A stretch of 64,000 nucleotides of DNA from Lantana camara (GCA_037501455.1 CM074864.1:57851001-57915000), one strand, 5' to 3'; positions 1 through 14,454 are shown, counted from the stretch's first letter. The notes: generated by a model not told the origin, from the letters alone. Numbers and translations: made by a program.

Positions 1-256
1 GGGATCGTGCCCGGATGTCGTAAATGACCGGCCTTTCGAACCATGGGATCTTGGCGTGTGTTCCTTCGGGATATTCCTTTTCTTTGACGCCAAATATACG
101 GTTGAAAACAATGGCGCGGTGCCCTCCCTCAACATTGTAGAGACTGTTGGAAATTCCATACATACCCAGCCCGGCAACAACTCCGAACTTGATTAAAGCT
201 GATGCAGCACCTCCACCGGGCATCCTCTTGGGAACATTAAGATTTTTGAAACCCAT
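1..256 (-). CDS. PHB: Type-II prohibitin, first coding exon (partial, runs off left edge)
   Basis: Eighty-five codons are readable from the ATG at 256 down to the window edge. The product begins MGFKNLNVPKRMPGGG, followed by a hydrophobic segment (about residues 21-37), then SLYNVEGGHRAIVFNR, YPEGTH and PWFERPVIYDIRAR, which is the N-terminal hallmark of plant type-II prohibitins. In the family these form ring complexes with type-I prohibitins in the mitochondrial inner membrane and chaperone respiratory-chain subunits and proteases; the hydrophobic segment is the membrane anchor. The start at 256 fits the usual family N-terminus. An in-frame ATG also lies at 301, which would add 15 residues. 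The remaining exons, with the coiled-coil half, are outside the window. Confidence 0.93.
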   Translation of the reverse strand, partial: MGFKNLNVPKRMPGGGAASALIKFGVVAGLGMYGISNSLYNVEGGHRAIVFNRIFGVKEKEYPEGTHAKIPWFERPVIYDIRARS

Positions 257-367
257 TTTCTGACACCATTGATCGAGAGAGGGGAGAATTGAAGAAAACA
301 TAGTTGAGAGAGATCATGAGAAGGGTTTTAGAGATAAATGAATTAACTTGAGAAAGGGGTTAGAATT

Positions 368-493
368 AGGGTTTTAGGGTTTTAGAGGGAAAGGAAATAA
401 TTCGGAAAGGGGTTAGAATTAGGGTTTGTAGGGTTTTAGAGAGAGATGAATTAATTAGGGAAAGGGCGTAGCATTAGGGTTTTTAGGGTTTTT
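368..493 (-). promoter_or_regulatory. Telo-box cluster upstream of the prohibitin gene
   Basis: Repeated AGGGTTTTAGGGTTTTAG-like motifs at about 368-385, 421-438 and 475-493 read AAACCCTAAAACCCT on the prohibitin coding strand. Interstitial telomere-like telo-boxes just upstream of the ATG are typical of plant genes for translation, ribosome biogenesis and mitochondrial function. Placement 70-190 bp upstream of the upstream ATG fits a promoter or 5' UTR role. Function is inferred from motif and position only. Confidence 0.55.
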
Positions 494-565
494 GTTCCCG
501 AAAGGATATGCACAGGTTTTAAGTTAACTAGTAATTATACGCATACTCGATGTGCATATAAAAAG

Positions 566-1250
566 ATTACTATTAAAATTAAAATTTTATATTAATAAAA
601 ATTAAATAATTACTAAATTATGATAAATAAATTTGATATTGTCATATTAGTAAAAAGAAAAAGAAAATAAAATTATTAAAAAGAATTGGAATAATAAAAT
701 AAATAAGAAAAGAAAATAGTTTAAAAGACAAACTAGTTATTTTAGGGATAGAAAAAAAAAAAAGTTAAATAGTCGAACATACAAAAAATTACTATTAAAA
801 TATATTAAAATTAAAATTTTATATGAATAAAAATTAAATAATTATTAAATTATGATAAATAAATATGATAGTGTCATATTAGTAAAAAGGAAAATAAAAA
901 TATTAAAAATAATTGGAATAATAAAATAAAGAAGAAAAGAAAATAGTTTAAAAGACAAACTAGTTATTTTAAGGATAGAAAAAAAAAAGTTAAATAGTCG
1001 AACATACAAAATTACTGTTAAAATATATTAAAATTAAAATTATATATTAATAAAAATTAAATAATTACTAAATTATGATAAATAAATTTGATAGTGTTAT
1101 ATTAGTAAAAATGAAAAGATAATAAAAATATTAAAAAATTATTAAAAAGAATTGGAATAATAAAATAAATAAGAAAAGAAAATAATTTAAAAGACGAACT
1201 AGTTATTTTAGAAGAGGAAAAAAAAAGTTAAATAGTCTAACATACAAAAA
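566..1250. repeat. Three tandem copies of an about 222-bp AT-rich unit
   Basis: Unit starts are visible at 566, 788 and 1011, each beginning ATTACT(A/G)TTAAAAT. Each contains the same ordered landmarks: TTATGATAAATAAAT, an AAAAGAATTGGAATAATAAA-like block (AAAATAATTGGAATAATAAA in the second unit), a CTAGTTATTTTA block and a terminal TAGTCGAACATACAAA. The third unit is slightly longer through a small internal duplication. No coding potential is visible. Confidence 0.8.
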
Positions 1251-1373
1251 CAGTTTTTTTTTTTTTTAAATTATTATTATTATTTTTTATCTTTCTGAGT
1301 TTTCCCCACCTAATTGAGTGAAGGACTAATCTCCCGAGATATCTGAAAGTGTGTATTGCAGGAACTAGTGAAT

Positions 1374-1469
1374 TCAAACCCCTATCCACTTAAGTCAACT
1401 GTCCTTCAAACCCCTATACATTTGAGTCAACTGTCCGTCAAACCCCTATACATTTGAGTCAACTATCCG
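1374..1469. repeat. Three tandem copies of a 32-bp unit
   Basis: Units at 1374-1405, 1406-1437 and 1438-1469 all start TCAAACCCCTAT and end GTCAACT(G/A)TCC. Units 2 and 3 differ at one position; unit 1 has a few differences. It is a small minisatellite in intergenic DNA. Confidence 0.85.
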
Positions 1470-3736
1470 TTGGTAAAACAGTGGTTTTAATATAATAATA
1501 TAGATATTTATGGAAGCTTAAATAAATAGACCCTTAAATATGATTGTAGTTGGGGATAATTATACTCATATAAAGCGGGTTGTGACCCAATTACACAAAA
1601 TTTCATTAAAACATGAGATCTTACAAAAGTTAAATTCTCAATAAACAAATATTAAGAGCAAAATAAAGCATTAATTTATTAATTAAAAAAATACACACGA
1701 TAGCACCAACATCTCACCGATCCGGCTGGATGTAAATGTAAATCCAATCCTTGGATACGTTAAACATTCACATATTTATGTAATTAGGTCAAACTCGAAG
1801 AACCCAACATAATTATTCCTAACATACATGTATATATTTACAGTGACAAAATCAAAATTTATAACGAGGGGACGAAAACTTATAATATAAAAATATCTTT
1901 TACAAGAGGTGAAGTCATAATGTTCTCTAAATTAAAAGGACAAAATCTCTAATTAGAGACGCGAAAATCCTTAATTAAAAGACAAAAATAGAAATTTTCC
2001 GAAATTTATACATAATAATAAAAAAAAATTCAAAATTTAGGGGGAACACGCCCATCGGCTTGACACATGCAAGTGAAATAGGAGATTAAATATATATTTA
2101 AAACAGAAGATTCTAAACCCGGGTTTGTACACACATTAAAATGTGTGTGTGTTCAATTTATACACTTTTCTTTTTCCGAATATTGTAAGTAAGTTGAATG
2201 CAGGCATGCAGGGTCGAAATCCAACCCCATGAAGTGCGCTGTCACACACATTGGTTTTATCATCATAATGCTTACAAGTTACAACCCAACTCAAGCCAAT
2301 AGCCATCAAACTTAACTTACAAAAACAAAGGCAAACAAACAGCCAACTCTTTTTCTTTTATCAATATCATAATAAAGCAGTCAGTCAGACTTATAGATTA
2401 CCAAAACGATGCTTTCCAGGCAATCTTCCCTCCAATTTATGCACATTGTGGTAGATGCAATATTTTCAGACACATTAGCTGCAATTAAGGAGACAAATAG
2501 AACTGCCCCTTTAATTACTGTCCAAAAAACAAATCAACTCTTGTTGTAACTTATAAATAGTCATACTCATACCACATGGGTGCTTCTTTCTAACGTTTCT
2601 GGGTACAATAATAATAATGATAATGGGGTTTGGGATTATTGTGCCTTATGGGTCAGGCTGTGGCCGTACAGACACGGGGTCATAATGTCATTAATTATAC
2701 CACGGAGATAGATAGACAGATAGATATGGCCTGCATTTTCATTTTTCCCCAAAGTACTATAGTTTTTCTAGGTTTGATTTACCCTTGGCCTTGAACAATT
2801 ATGTTTACTGAAAAAAGAAGAAAGATGTAGGGGGGAAGAATGAAAAGGGAAGTTCGTGATATTCGGCGATTGTTTGGGCTCGGAGTTTGGGAATATTGTT
2901 AAATGATTCTAGTGTTAGAAGACTAAATGGTGGGAATTAAATTATCTTTCTGTCGTTACTTTAAAAAAGAAGGTCAATCGGATCGTGAGGTTATTACGGT
3001 CCCCCAACAACCAATTATACAAAAAGTGGATCATAATTAAGCTAATTATCAAGCAACAAGTATAGGTTGAAATGCCCGTGATATGATTTAATTCTGATCA
3101 TTTGATATTTTTACGTGTGATTTATATTATATTGTGTTGATATGACGTAATTCTAATTGTTTGATATTAGTTGTTTTTTACATGAAAAATTAAATATGAG
3201 ATAGTATTCTATGCTTGAGAAAGAAATTGCTTAACAAAACAAATTTCTTTCACATGTGTTGCATACACTTGTTTTTTATTTTAAATTTCATTAGGAGCAT
3301 TGATGACTAATTAGGAAAAAAATAATTTGAAGTGGGCATCCCATAAATAGTCCAAATATGTAAGATAACACAAGATTCAATATGCTCCACTTCTAACCTA
3401 TGGAAAGAAAAGTAAACATGTCATGATAGTGATGATGATGATGAAATTGCAATAATAATCCAATTTGAATGATGGATGACATTAATTCTTGAGGTGGAAG
3501 ACTAGACCAAAAGTAGAGAGAGGGATGGGTGGATATCATCCCCAATAGGAATTGATTCACCTCCTTTTTTTCTCTCACAAGACTCTATTATTGCTCCCAT
3601 CAACCCAACCACATCAACTACTACTTTCATTTACTCACCACCCCAAAACCTAAAAAGCTCAAGAGTGAAAAGTAACACACACCAAAAAAAAAAAAAAAAT
3701 AATAATAATAATAATAATTACATTTAACACTCTTTA
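1470..3736. other. Intergenic DNA without recognisable genes
   Basis: The stretch is AT-rich with scattered short low-complexity runs (for example GATA-type repeats near 2705-2730 and a poly-A plus (TAA)n tract at 3684-3719). I found no convincing reading frame, RNA gene or intact transposon. Confidence 0.6.
3684..3719. repeat. Poly-A followed by (TAA)n microsatellite
   Basis: Sixteen A residues run directly into about seven TAA units. This could be a slippage microsatellite or the tail of an old retroposon, but no retroposon body is visible beside it. Confidence 0.7.
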
Positions 3737-4056
3737 AAGTTTCAAATATTATAATTGAATCACTGTTAGTTATTTTATTATATTTTGATTTATTTTAAAA
3801 ATTATAAATTATATCAAATCAATTTTTCGTTAAGATAATAACTTGATTTAGAGATTTGAATTTCTCATTTACCCCCTACTTTAATAGGTAATTCTTGTAT
3901 ACTAAATTTACCCTAAAATAAAACGAAAAATTCAAGTTCCAAAATCGATAACGTCACCCTAAATTTAATTGAAAATTGATATGGTGTAATTTATAATTTT
4001 TAAAAGGGATCAAAATGTAATAAGATGACTAACAAAAGTTAAAATGTAATTAAATC
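3737..4056. mobile_element. Fold-back / MITE-like inverted-repeat element
   Basis: The left arm (about 3737-3880) and right arm (about 3910-4056) are imperfect reverse complements. Key matched blocks are GTTAGT-ATTTTATTA-ATTTTGAT and TTTTAAAAATTATAAATTA, then ATCAATTTTC on the left against the same order on the opposite strand at right. The arms approach each other closely, as in fold-back MITEs. I could not identify a target-site duplication, so the family is unassigned. Confidence 0.5.
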
Positions 4057-6170
4057 AAAAAAGAAAAAAAAAAGATTAAATAAAAAGTTGTTAAGTGGGT
4101 CACAAAATGTGGAGGGTTGTGATTAATATGATAAAGAAAAGTGAAACAAGATTTGGAATTGAATGCATGTTGTCATTATCAAAGCATTGGAAAAAGTGGG
4201 GGAAAGTGTAATTTTAATTTTTTTTTTGGGTATGAGTGCAGAGGGGATGGACATGAATGATATTGTCATGTGTGTTTGTGCTTCCCTTCTTTAAGGGCAA
4301 AAATTACGAAGCACCTTCACTTGTTGAGGTGATGGGGCTTCTCCTTTTTCTACATATATCAACCCGACACCTACTTTATATTAAATCCAACTTTTTCTTT
4401 TTTTTTTTTTTTTTTTTTAAGTGGAAGGCCAATATTTCATATTAAATCCAACTTAAAGTTACATGTGGCCTGCAAACTTTTCACTCACACAACAACAGAT
4501 TCTCTACAAAAATGGGTAAAGAATAAAAGATTGAGTATGATATTTGAATTTGGGTGAAAAAAAAAAAGGGGTGAACCTTACCTCTACACATTCTTCCTAC
4601 TACTCCTATGTACCACAAAACTCGGGAGATCTCTAATTAAGTTTTTCTTTTTTTAAATATATGTCTTCATTCGAATCCAGAATTATTACGTTGGAGAAAA
4701 AAAAATTTAACCACTTTAATCAGCACTCTTGACAACCTCTAATTAACTTAAATCAAGCATTTATGGCGATCTTTAATTAAGTTAAGATAATATCGAAGTG
4801 TAAAATTTATTGTTTTGTCTTTGTCGAATTGAACGCAAAAGGATCAAGAAGATGGGCTTAATGAATGTGCTCAAGTTGAGCTAGGCTAAGTAAAAAAAAA
4901 AAGAAGTAGCCCAATGTGGGCATTTAATATTTTAATGGGATTGAAATAGTTATTTGAATAAGAAAAAGAATAGGATAATAATTTATTAATATTTTATTTT
5001 CCCTTCTTTAATTGGGAGTTTATTTTCTAACTTAGTATTGAAGGTCCCCTTCAATCGCCCAATAAAGACTTCAACGAACAACTTAGTGAAAAACTATTTG
5101 CAATAAATATAAACATTTTAAAAAGAAATTATACTTATTAATCTAAACAAAAACTTAACGAATATGATTTATTTTGTCACTTTCGCTCAAAATAAGCTAG
5201 CAACACGTCGAACTACTTTTAGTTTCGCTCTTATAGTATCGAAAAATAATTATACATACATATATATATTCGCTGATTCTTAAACTTTTAAATTTATCGT
5301 CAAATTTTTATTTTTTATAAAAAACCCCCAAAATTTATATATTTTCACAACTTTGGTACTTCCTTTGTCAGTTTTTTATTGCTTGAAAAAAAAGTAGAAT
5401 AAACCTGTATGACGTAGCTCAGTGTGAATGACAAATTCGCGGTAAGATGTAATATTCAATTTCCACAGGTTACAGTTTGAGATTTTTATTCTTGAATTCA
5501 ATATGAAATTTGAGGGTGAACCCTTTATAAACTTGTGAGAGCGATAAAATTTTCTTAACGAGTCGTTGAATATTCAATTTACTTTATCAGATTCATCTTT
5601 TTATCCTTGCAGAAGAAATAGGGTAATGTGGAGTAGTCGTTGAGAGTGAGGTGTATAGATTACATGTCTTAATTGTTGGCTTGGCTCTCAGCCCTACTTT
5701 AAAACCACTTGTGCAGTATTTCTTTCTGCCACCATTTTGACTGTAATGAATCACGAGCTCATGGTGGGGCCCAAGCTTAGCACCATGATTGTTTTCTGTG
5801 CAGCCCGCGATTCTCCCATTCAACTTTACGTAACTACCACTCTGATCTGATGCACCACAGTCTGACCACACAACACACCAAGTTTCATGTGAGACTCAGT
5901 CCACCTCTGACCAACTCTAATTTATCTTTATTTATTTATTTTAAATTATTGTACTATTGGGTAAAAATAATTTACCTAACTTACAATCTTATAATTAATT
6001 ATATAATTATAAGACAAGTACATAGTGTTAAGTATTTGTCATGGATTCGAGTTTTTTCCAAAATAATCGATGAATCAACGTTGATACATCGATAATCAGA
6101 CATTACATAAAGTTCAACTTATAAGGTGTTCGAGTTTTTGAGATTGCAATCATCTATGTATATATATGAG
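4057..6170. other. Intergenic DNA without recognisable genes
   Basis: AT-rich DNA with a poly-T run near 4393-4418. Short open frames here lack codon structure, splice context or protein similarity that I can recognise. Confidence 0.55.
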
Positions 6171-6756
6171 TAGGGCTGTCAACGGGTCGGATTAGGAAAT
6201 TCCGAGTTTGAATCCGACAAGAAAATTCGATAACCGGATCCAGAATTCGGATTCATTAATACTAAATCCGCTTGTTAACAGGTCGGATCAGATCCGATAA
6301 AAAATCCGACCCGATTAACAATAAAATTTAATTTTTTTAAATAAAGAAATAAATATAAATATTTAATATTTAAAAAATAATAATTACTTGATGAATTGTT
6401 TAATGGTTTTGTGTATATGCATTTAAAATAGGTTGATTTAAGATTATTAATAAAGAAAAATATATTTTTTAGAATAAATAATTTAAATTTTATTATTATT
6501 TATAGTGAACATATGTGAAAATTTTAATTTTAATTATTCTATTTAAAATTTTTTACTGATAAAATAATTAATTTAATAAAATATTATAAAAAAAATTGGA
6601 TTCGGATCTTTAACAAATCGGATTCCTTAATTTCATATCCGATCCATTTATTTCGAATAACGAATATTTATAATTGAATATGATCCATCGGACTTTTTTT
6701 ATCGAACGAATATGATAAAATTCGGATCGGACTCGGACAAGTTGACGATTAGCCTA
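6171..6756. mobile_element. Degenerate hAT-like non-autonomous element
   Basis: The left end reads TAGGGCTGTCAACGGGTCGG and the right end, on the opposite strand, TAGGCTAATCGTCAAC. Both are followed by repeated ATCCGA / GGATCCGAAT-like subterminal motifs, and the centre is very AT-rich. This architecture is usual for plant hAT MITEs with a TAGGGNTGNCAAC terminus. No 8-bp target duplication is recognisable, so it is old or misbounded. Similar GGATTTGGAT motifs continue to about 6960. Confidence 0.45.
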
Positions 6757-7977
6757 TGCCCAATATCATATGGGCTTCATTGCCCTGAGCATTATTCAAG
6801 GCCCAATTATTTTATTGGGCTCGGTCTGCATGCCCATATCCACTCTACAGTCCAACCTACATTATACCGGGCCATCTACCAGTTGGATTTGGATGGGATC
6901 AGGAAAATCCAAAATCCGAGTGTGAATCTGAATCCGACTCCAAATCCAAATCTTATATAATTTGTATTCCTCAAATCTCAATAGTAAATTCGAATAAAAT
7001 TGAGAGGGATCAGATCTATTAGTAACCGAGCAAGTTTTTTTTTTTTTTAAAAAAAAAATAGACATTCCTAAAAGTGGTCAGATGCAAGTGACTTTCGAGG
7101 CTAGGATCGAACGTTTAAGTCATCTTTCGATCATTTTTCGACAACACATCGTCGTGGATCCAATTCTCATATGGATGTCGAACCGACTAGACCTCAAGAT
7201 AAAATTTACGCATGCTAAGTTCTTTTGGGGACTCACATCAGTGCACAATGGGTTATGCCCATTACAACTGATGTTCGGGGATAAATCTAACATTTAAATC
7301 ATTTTTGGATCGTAATTTGACAAACACTTCCCTCTTTTTTCCTTCTCTTCTCCCCATAACATTTAAGGGCATCACAAACCTATGATTACCTCAAACTTTC
7401 ACTACCTAAAAATGGCCCCGAAGAAATACATTTACATAACTAGTTAATACGTAATAGGCCGAGGACTCGTTTGTTAATAGAATTAATCAGATAAATAGCT
7501 ACACCAACCAAGAACAATTGAACCCCGAACCATTATTTAAAAAAGAATTCTTAATAACTTAAAGTTAATTACTATTAGCAAATATTTACTATGTACAACG
7601 TTTTACTTACAATTTACAAGTATGCAACCATATTAATTTCTCTTGATATGGGAATCGATCATTTACGGTTTACCCAAGCCATAGGACGTAAAATGATGAG
7701 TTGGAAGGTGACATAATGAGGTGGCAACAATCCATTGGCTAAGAAAGAAAAGTGGGACCCACTTCACCTCTTTAAGGATTCCACTCTGCTGACGTGCCAA
7801 GCCTCCTATGCTGAGCTGGAGGATAAGTTGAAAAAAGCCCTATCAAAGCAGTCATATGATCTTGTTAACAAATTTAAAAGACTTATTCATTTTCTACCCA
7901 AATCCTAAAACCCCCATTCGAATCGAAGAAAAGGGGAAACTCAGCTTATCCTTATTCATCTCCAACTTCCTTCTGCA
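6757..7977. other. Intergenic DNA upstream of HEMC
   Basis: No gene is visible before the HEMC promoter. The last 250 bp become less AT-rich and contain the ACGT-core and I-box motifs described separately. Confidence 0.5.
7789..7827 (+). promoter_or_regulatory. Candidate light-responsive motifs of the HEMC promoter
   Basis: GACGTGCC (7791-7798, ACGT core) and GGATAAG (7821-7827, I-box type GATAAG) lie 150-190 bp before the HEMC ATG. ACGT and I-box pairs are common in light-regulated plant promoters, and chlorophyll-pathway genes are light-induced. No experimental support can come from sequence alone. Confidence 0.35.
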
Positions 7978-10521
<2,544 letters not shown>

Positions 10522-11050
10522 GTAGTTCAATGATGGACAAAGAAACGTCCGAGTTTGTTAAAATTCATTTATGAGGTAGCAGTTGCGCGGTTAATTCTTG
10601 TAATTGTAGTGGAGTATAAATTTTGGTGTTTGTACCCTAGCATAGCATCTTGATTCTTTTTATGGTGTTGTTCTCACTGATTTTTCTTGCATCTTAAAGT
10701 CTCTCTCTCTCTGCATAAACATAGATAACTCTGATGGTGGGATAATTACACTGATGTGCTTTGGAAGTTTGACCTAAATACAAACCTGAGGAGAAGTTCA
10801 TTACATCTGGATTGATGAATTTCAATGATATCATATCAATACTTCACTTCAGGTTGCCTGTGACCCTAATTTCTCAAACGTATGGGGAGGTTTTTGTAAT
10901 TACTCTACACCTTAGGGTATGTAAGTGTAATTATCCCAATAATAAAATGCTGGCATAGAAATATCATTTAGCAAACACCAATTTTGATACTATTGACACT
11001 GCGTTCAAGAAATCTTACAAGTTAATAGAACAACAGAATCTGAATACTGC
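10522..11050. other. Convergent 3' regions of HEMC and REV7
   Basis: Both genes end here. An AATAAAA motif near 10939-10946 could serve as a plus-strand polyadenylation signal. A CT run lies near 10701-10713. No further gene is seen. Confidence 0.5.
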
Positions 11051-12117
11051 CTAATTCTTTGGCTCTGAGGGAGCTGGGTGTTCCAGATAGAGCTGCAACC
11101 CTAGAGGTTCACTGCTCATGGATTTAATTGGAACTATGAGTGGTGGTTGCTGCCACTGCTTTGCATCCGTCGGAATCCACATTTCTGCTTCTTTGCTTGT
11201 GCCCGCCTCAGGCAGGGCCCGGAAGTAACCCGTTATCTCCCACCTGCAATCTGCCGATAAACGAGCTATCAAGACTCATCCCATACATGAACTGTTTGTT
11301 GAAAAGATCATTTATCCCAATTTGCAGCTTACACAAAATGTCAATTGTAGGTTCCTTTCTACGATATGTAAACGAAGGAAGCATCAAGGAAAGCTTACTG
11401 TGTGGAAGAACCTTAGTTAGGGGCTCTGATACAGGCAGCTTAATCAAGAAGGATCTAAGAGAGAATTCCAAATCAGCTCGTTCCACCTTAGAGTTATACG
11501 ACTCATTCACATTAAGCTTGAACACAAATCTTTCAACAGGCACATCACCATCACCGAAGAAAATCACAGCAATTCTGTCCACCAAACCCTAATTGCAACA
11601 AAATAAAGAACAATTCTACAAAAGGGTTTAAGACAATTCATGGCTGAAATTGAAAATTACAAAGCCAAGCAGAGCAGCAAACTCAATAATTAAAGAAAGC
11701 ACCTTGTTGATGGAAGGAAGGAGCCCATTAACTGCAGAATGAATGTATTCATTCAGCTGAGGATGTCTGGCTTTATGAACCACCACATTCATGTATCGCC
11801 GCCTTTCGAAAGCTCCTACATTTTCAGCATCGAAATTAAGGTCGTCTCTGAAGAGAAATCATGAATCGCTATAGTTTTATTACCATTTGGGTAGATTCCT
11901 TTGAGGAAGACGATCGAAGTTATGGCAACCTCCAGGAACTCGACGAGAATCCGACCAATTTCGCCTGCGAAATTCGACGATAATTAATGGTTACAAAACG
12001 TATACATAGGAATTACGGGAAGGAACAGATGAAACCTTAATCGAAACAATTAGTTTCATGGGATGATTCTGAAATGAAAAGCTAACCTTGTGGAGTTCGA
12101 TTATCCTTGCGATCCAT
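11051..12117 (-). CDS. REV7: REV7 / MAD2B, HORMA-domain subunit of DNA polymerase zeta
   Basis: In the family, REV7 binds REV3 to form translesion polymerase zeta and acts in DNA-damage tolerance. Five minus-strand exons join in frame: 12117-12087, 11964-11884, 11815-11703, 11588-11399 and 11250-11051, total 204 residues, matching the family. The start is MDRKDNRTPQ followed by GEIGRILVEFLEVAITSIVF. Then come GIYPNGAFERRRYMNVVVHK, the PVERFVF strand, LRSFLIKLPVSEPL, CRWEITGYFRALPE, KEAEMWIPTD and the C-terminal SEPLGLQLYLEHP 'safety-belt' end typical of HORMA proteins. All introns are GT-AG. Open frames on the plus strand here are shadows. A Mutator-like element lies 261 bp upstream of the ATG. 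Confidence 0.93.
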
Positions 12118-12378
12118 GTTTGTCTTGGTGCTGAGAATCGAGTGCAGACTGCCGCCATGTTTTTCAATTTATGGTTGAGTAGTCGCTACGCATTTAAGAA
12201 CGATTTCTCTCGCGAATCCAAGAAAACGTGCTACTAATTTAGAAACCAAAATTTTGCGGTTCAAGCCTCAAGGTTCCGGGAAAGAGTTGATACCATCGCT
12301 TGGGGTAAACATAAAACGTCGTCGTTTTGTACATTTCTTTCCTATTTTACATTATATCTTGTTCTCAAAGCCTTAGAT

Positions 12379-13131
12379 GGCCAAATTGTCAATTTAGTCT
12401 CACGGATTGACTCCTCATCAATTTAGTTTCGTACTTTTGGTAAAATTTAATTTATTCCTAACTTTCAAAATTTTCAAAAGATACAGTGCCAAATGCTAAC
12501 AGACGTTAGAAAACTAACGGAATTAACGTGTTCGTCGTGAAAAAGAACACGTCTTTACGCTTGAAGAGGTAGAAGAGTATATAATCGATTCACACATTCA
12601 CACTAGCCCCGAAAATTTTACTCTTTGTCCCGTCAAAACCCTTAAATTCTTCCTTCGATTTTGTTGGATTTGTGAGGAAATTTCTAAAATTTCACTACAA
12701 TAATACTCTTACAAGCGTGTAACCGGCTAGAGATTTGAAGATTTCGACGATGTGGGTTTGTTCGGACTACCTCTCTTCATTGCCAAAACCTATCTTGCGG
12801 TAGGTTTCAAACTTTTTTTTCGTTTTTCCCTTTTTCGTTTTTTTTTTTTAAGTTTGAGAAAAAATTGCATAATGTTTGTTCATTTATAGAACGTTTTGGA
12901 AATAGGTTGAAATCCCATACCCCTGCAGCTTCGATTTTGCTGAAAGAAGAATTCTAGGGTTTTGGGGGGAGAAAGAGAAAATTTTTCGGGATTAGTGTGA
13001 ATCAACTATATACTCGATCAATTTTCTAACGTTTATTAACATTTGAGACTATATTTGTTGAGAATTTTAAAATTTGAGAGTAAATTGAATTCTACCAAAA
13101 ATACGAGAGGTACTAAATTGGCAATTTGGCA
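12379..13131. mobile_element. Non-autonomous Mutator-like element (MULE) with 9-bp target duplication
   Basis: The element is flanked by perfect copies of GCCTTAGAT at 12370-12378 and 13132-13140; a 9-bp duplication is diagnostic of Mutator-like transposons. The termini are inverted: GGCCAAATTGTCAATTTAGT at left against TGCCAAATTGCCAATTTAGT on the other strand at right. Similarity continues for about 100 bp through a (A/T)TTTTGGTA-AATT block. Internal sequence includes a TATA-like TATATAATC near 12580 and a short frame starting MWVCSDYLSSLPKPI near 12750 followed by a GT. That could be a captured or transposase first exon, which is inference. Confidence 0.85.
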
Positions 13132-13140
13132 GCCTTAGAT

Positions 13141-14001
13141 TGAGTTGATAGTTTCGTTTAATGATCAAGAATATAAATTCAATATTGCTAATATGTCCGG
13201 AACCTGTAATCATCATTATAACGTAAATTTCAAATTATATTCCAAAATTTATTGTATTAAATAGTCAGAAGCATGTTTCAATTCCCTTAGTTTTTTCCGA
13301 GTATGTTTCTAATCATTTTGCTTATTGCTATAATAACATAACCTGACAGAAAAATTACAATGAGAAAACCTGCACTTGCCTTCGAATTCAGCAAACTTAA
13401 AAAACAAAAGGTCTTCTAATATCAACACTGTAACAGACTGACATGAGCAGGTTCTCTGTAAATTCATCAAATGGATTCAAGAAATATTCAACAAGTAACT
13501 AGCAAAACCTCTCTGTTTTTGATACAAAAGGAGGCAGAAATATATTTTCATAGAGAAGAACTTCCCAACACTGATCTGCTATAGTAAGTACATTGAGATA
13601 CCATGGACTGAAATGCTGTTCGACAACCGGCATAGCTAACATATTCGTTGCATCGAAATATAGCAGACAAAATTCATATTTACTCGAATCGAAGGGCCTA
13701 ACAGTAAGGGTACAAAATGCAGATAAATGTTCATGTATTTTGTTCCTGGAACATCATGCAACCAGGGATGATGTGCCAATATCAAGTGTCCTGTTAGTTT
13801 CAAATCCTACATGTTCTGAATGGAGCTTTAATCTTATAACCTCCTAATGATATATCCTGGATTTAACTCCCGTGCGCTAGAAAACGTAGAATTCAACGAA
13901 AGCCTATCCACATATGCATGCAAGATTTGTAAACTTGCAGAATGCACAGATGAACGTGAAGGATTTACCCATAAAAATCACAGGCGTCGTATGTATAATA
14001 A
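13141..14001. other. Intergenic DNA without a supported gene
   Basis: Moderately AT-rich. The longest frame (13593-13847, plus) has no recognisable domain, promoter or splice context and I do not call it. Confidence 0.5.
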
Positions 14002-14454
14002 TCAACTGGAAAGTGCAGTGTGAAAGATGCAGAAGCCAATAAAAGTTGGGACGAAAATACATGCCGCAATCACAGCAAACCAATCTGTCAAACCTAAAGA
14101 CGATCTGCTGGATCTTTGTATAAGTTTGCAGAACAAAAATTCAAATCAACATGAAACTGGAATTTGATGTAGAAACAGAACCACATAAATTTGTAACCAA
14201 AATGAAAAGAACAACCCACATAAATAGATTGATATAACTTACAGCGAGATCCCATGATAGCTTCCAAATAGTATCGACCCGCTCAACGACAACATTCGTG
14301 AATGCTGCAAAAGGTCCACATTCCAATGATGATTACACTTCTATAGACTCTTCAATTTGACAAAAGAGAACAAATATGACTGAACAACAGCAATTGTCGA
14401 ACTAACCTGTCCCTGATCTGCATCGCCTTTGCAGCTCAGATGCTAAGTCCACAG
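14002..14454 (-). CDS. Possible exons of an unrecognised small membrane protein (tentative)
   Basis: Minus-strand pieces look exon-like. One ends at 14407 with ..ELQRRCRSGT and a GTTAGT donor. One at 14304-14243, bordered by TTTGCAG and GTAAGT, reads on in the same phase as AFTNVVVERVDTIWKLSWDLA. A third, ending with a stop at 14002-14004, reads GLTDWFAVIAACIFVPTFIG and then FCIFHTALSS, a strongly hydrophobic tail-anchor-like stretch. The phase between the second and third pieces does not join with any acceptor I can see, and the first piece lacks an obvious start. It may be a decayed gene, or part of the eEF2 3' untranslated region read by chance. Confidence 0.28.

Noticed and set aside
5593..7297. 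Short frames of 61-92 residues in the intergenic DNA before HEMC
   Set aside because: No recognisable domain, start context or splice sites; lengths are those expected by chance.
11140..11592. 150-residue plus-strand open frame and neighbours over REV7
   Set aside because: It is the complement of the REV7 exons; the minus-strand exons give a complete HORMA protein with consistent splice sites.
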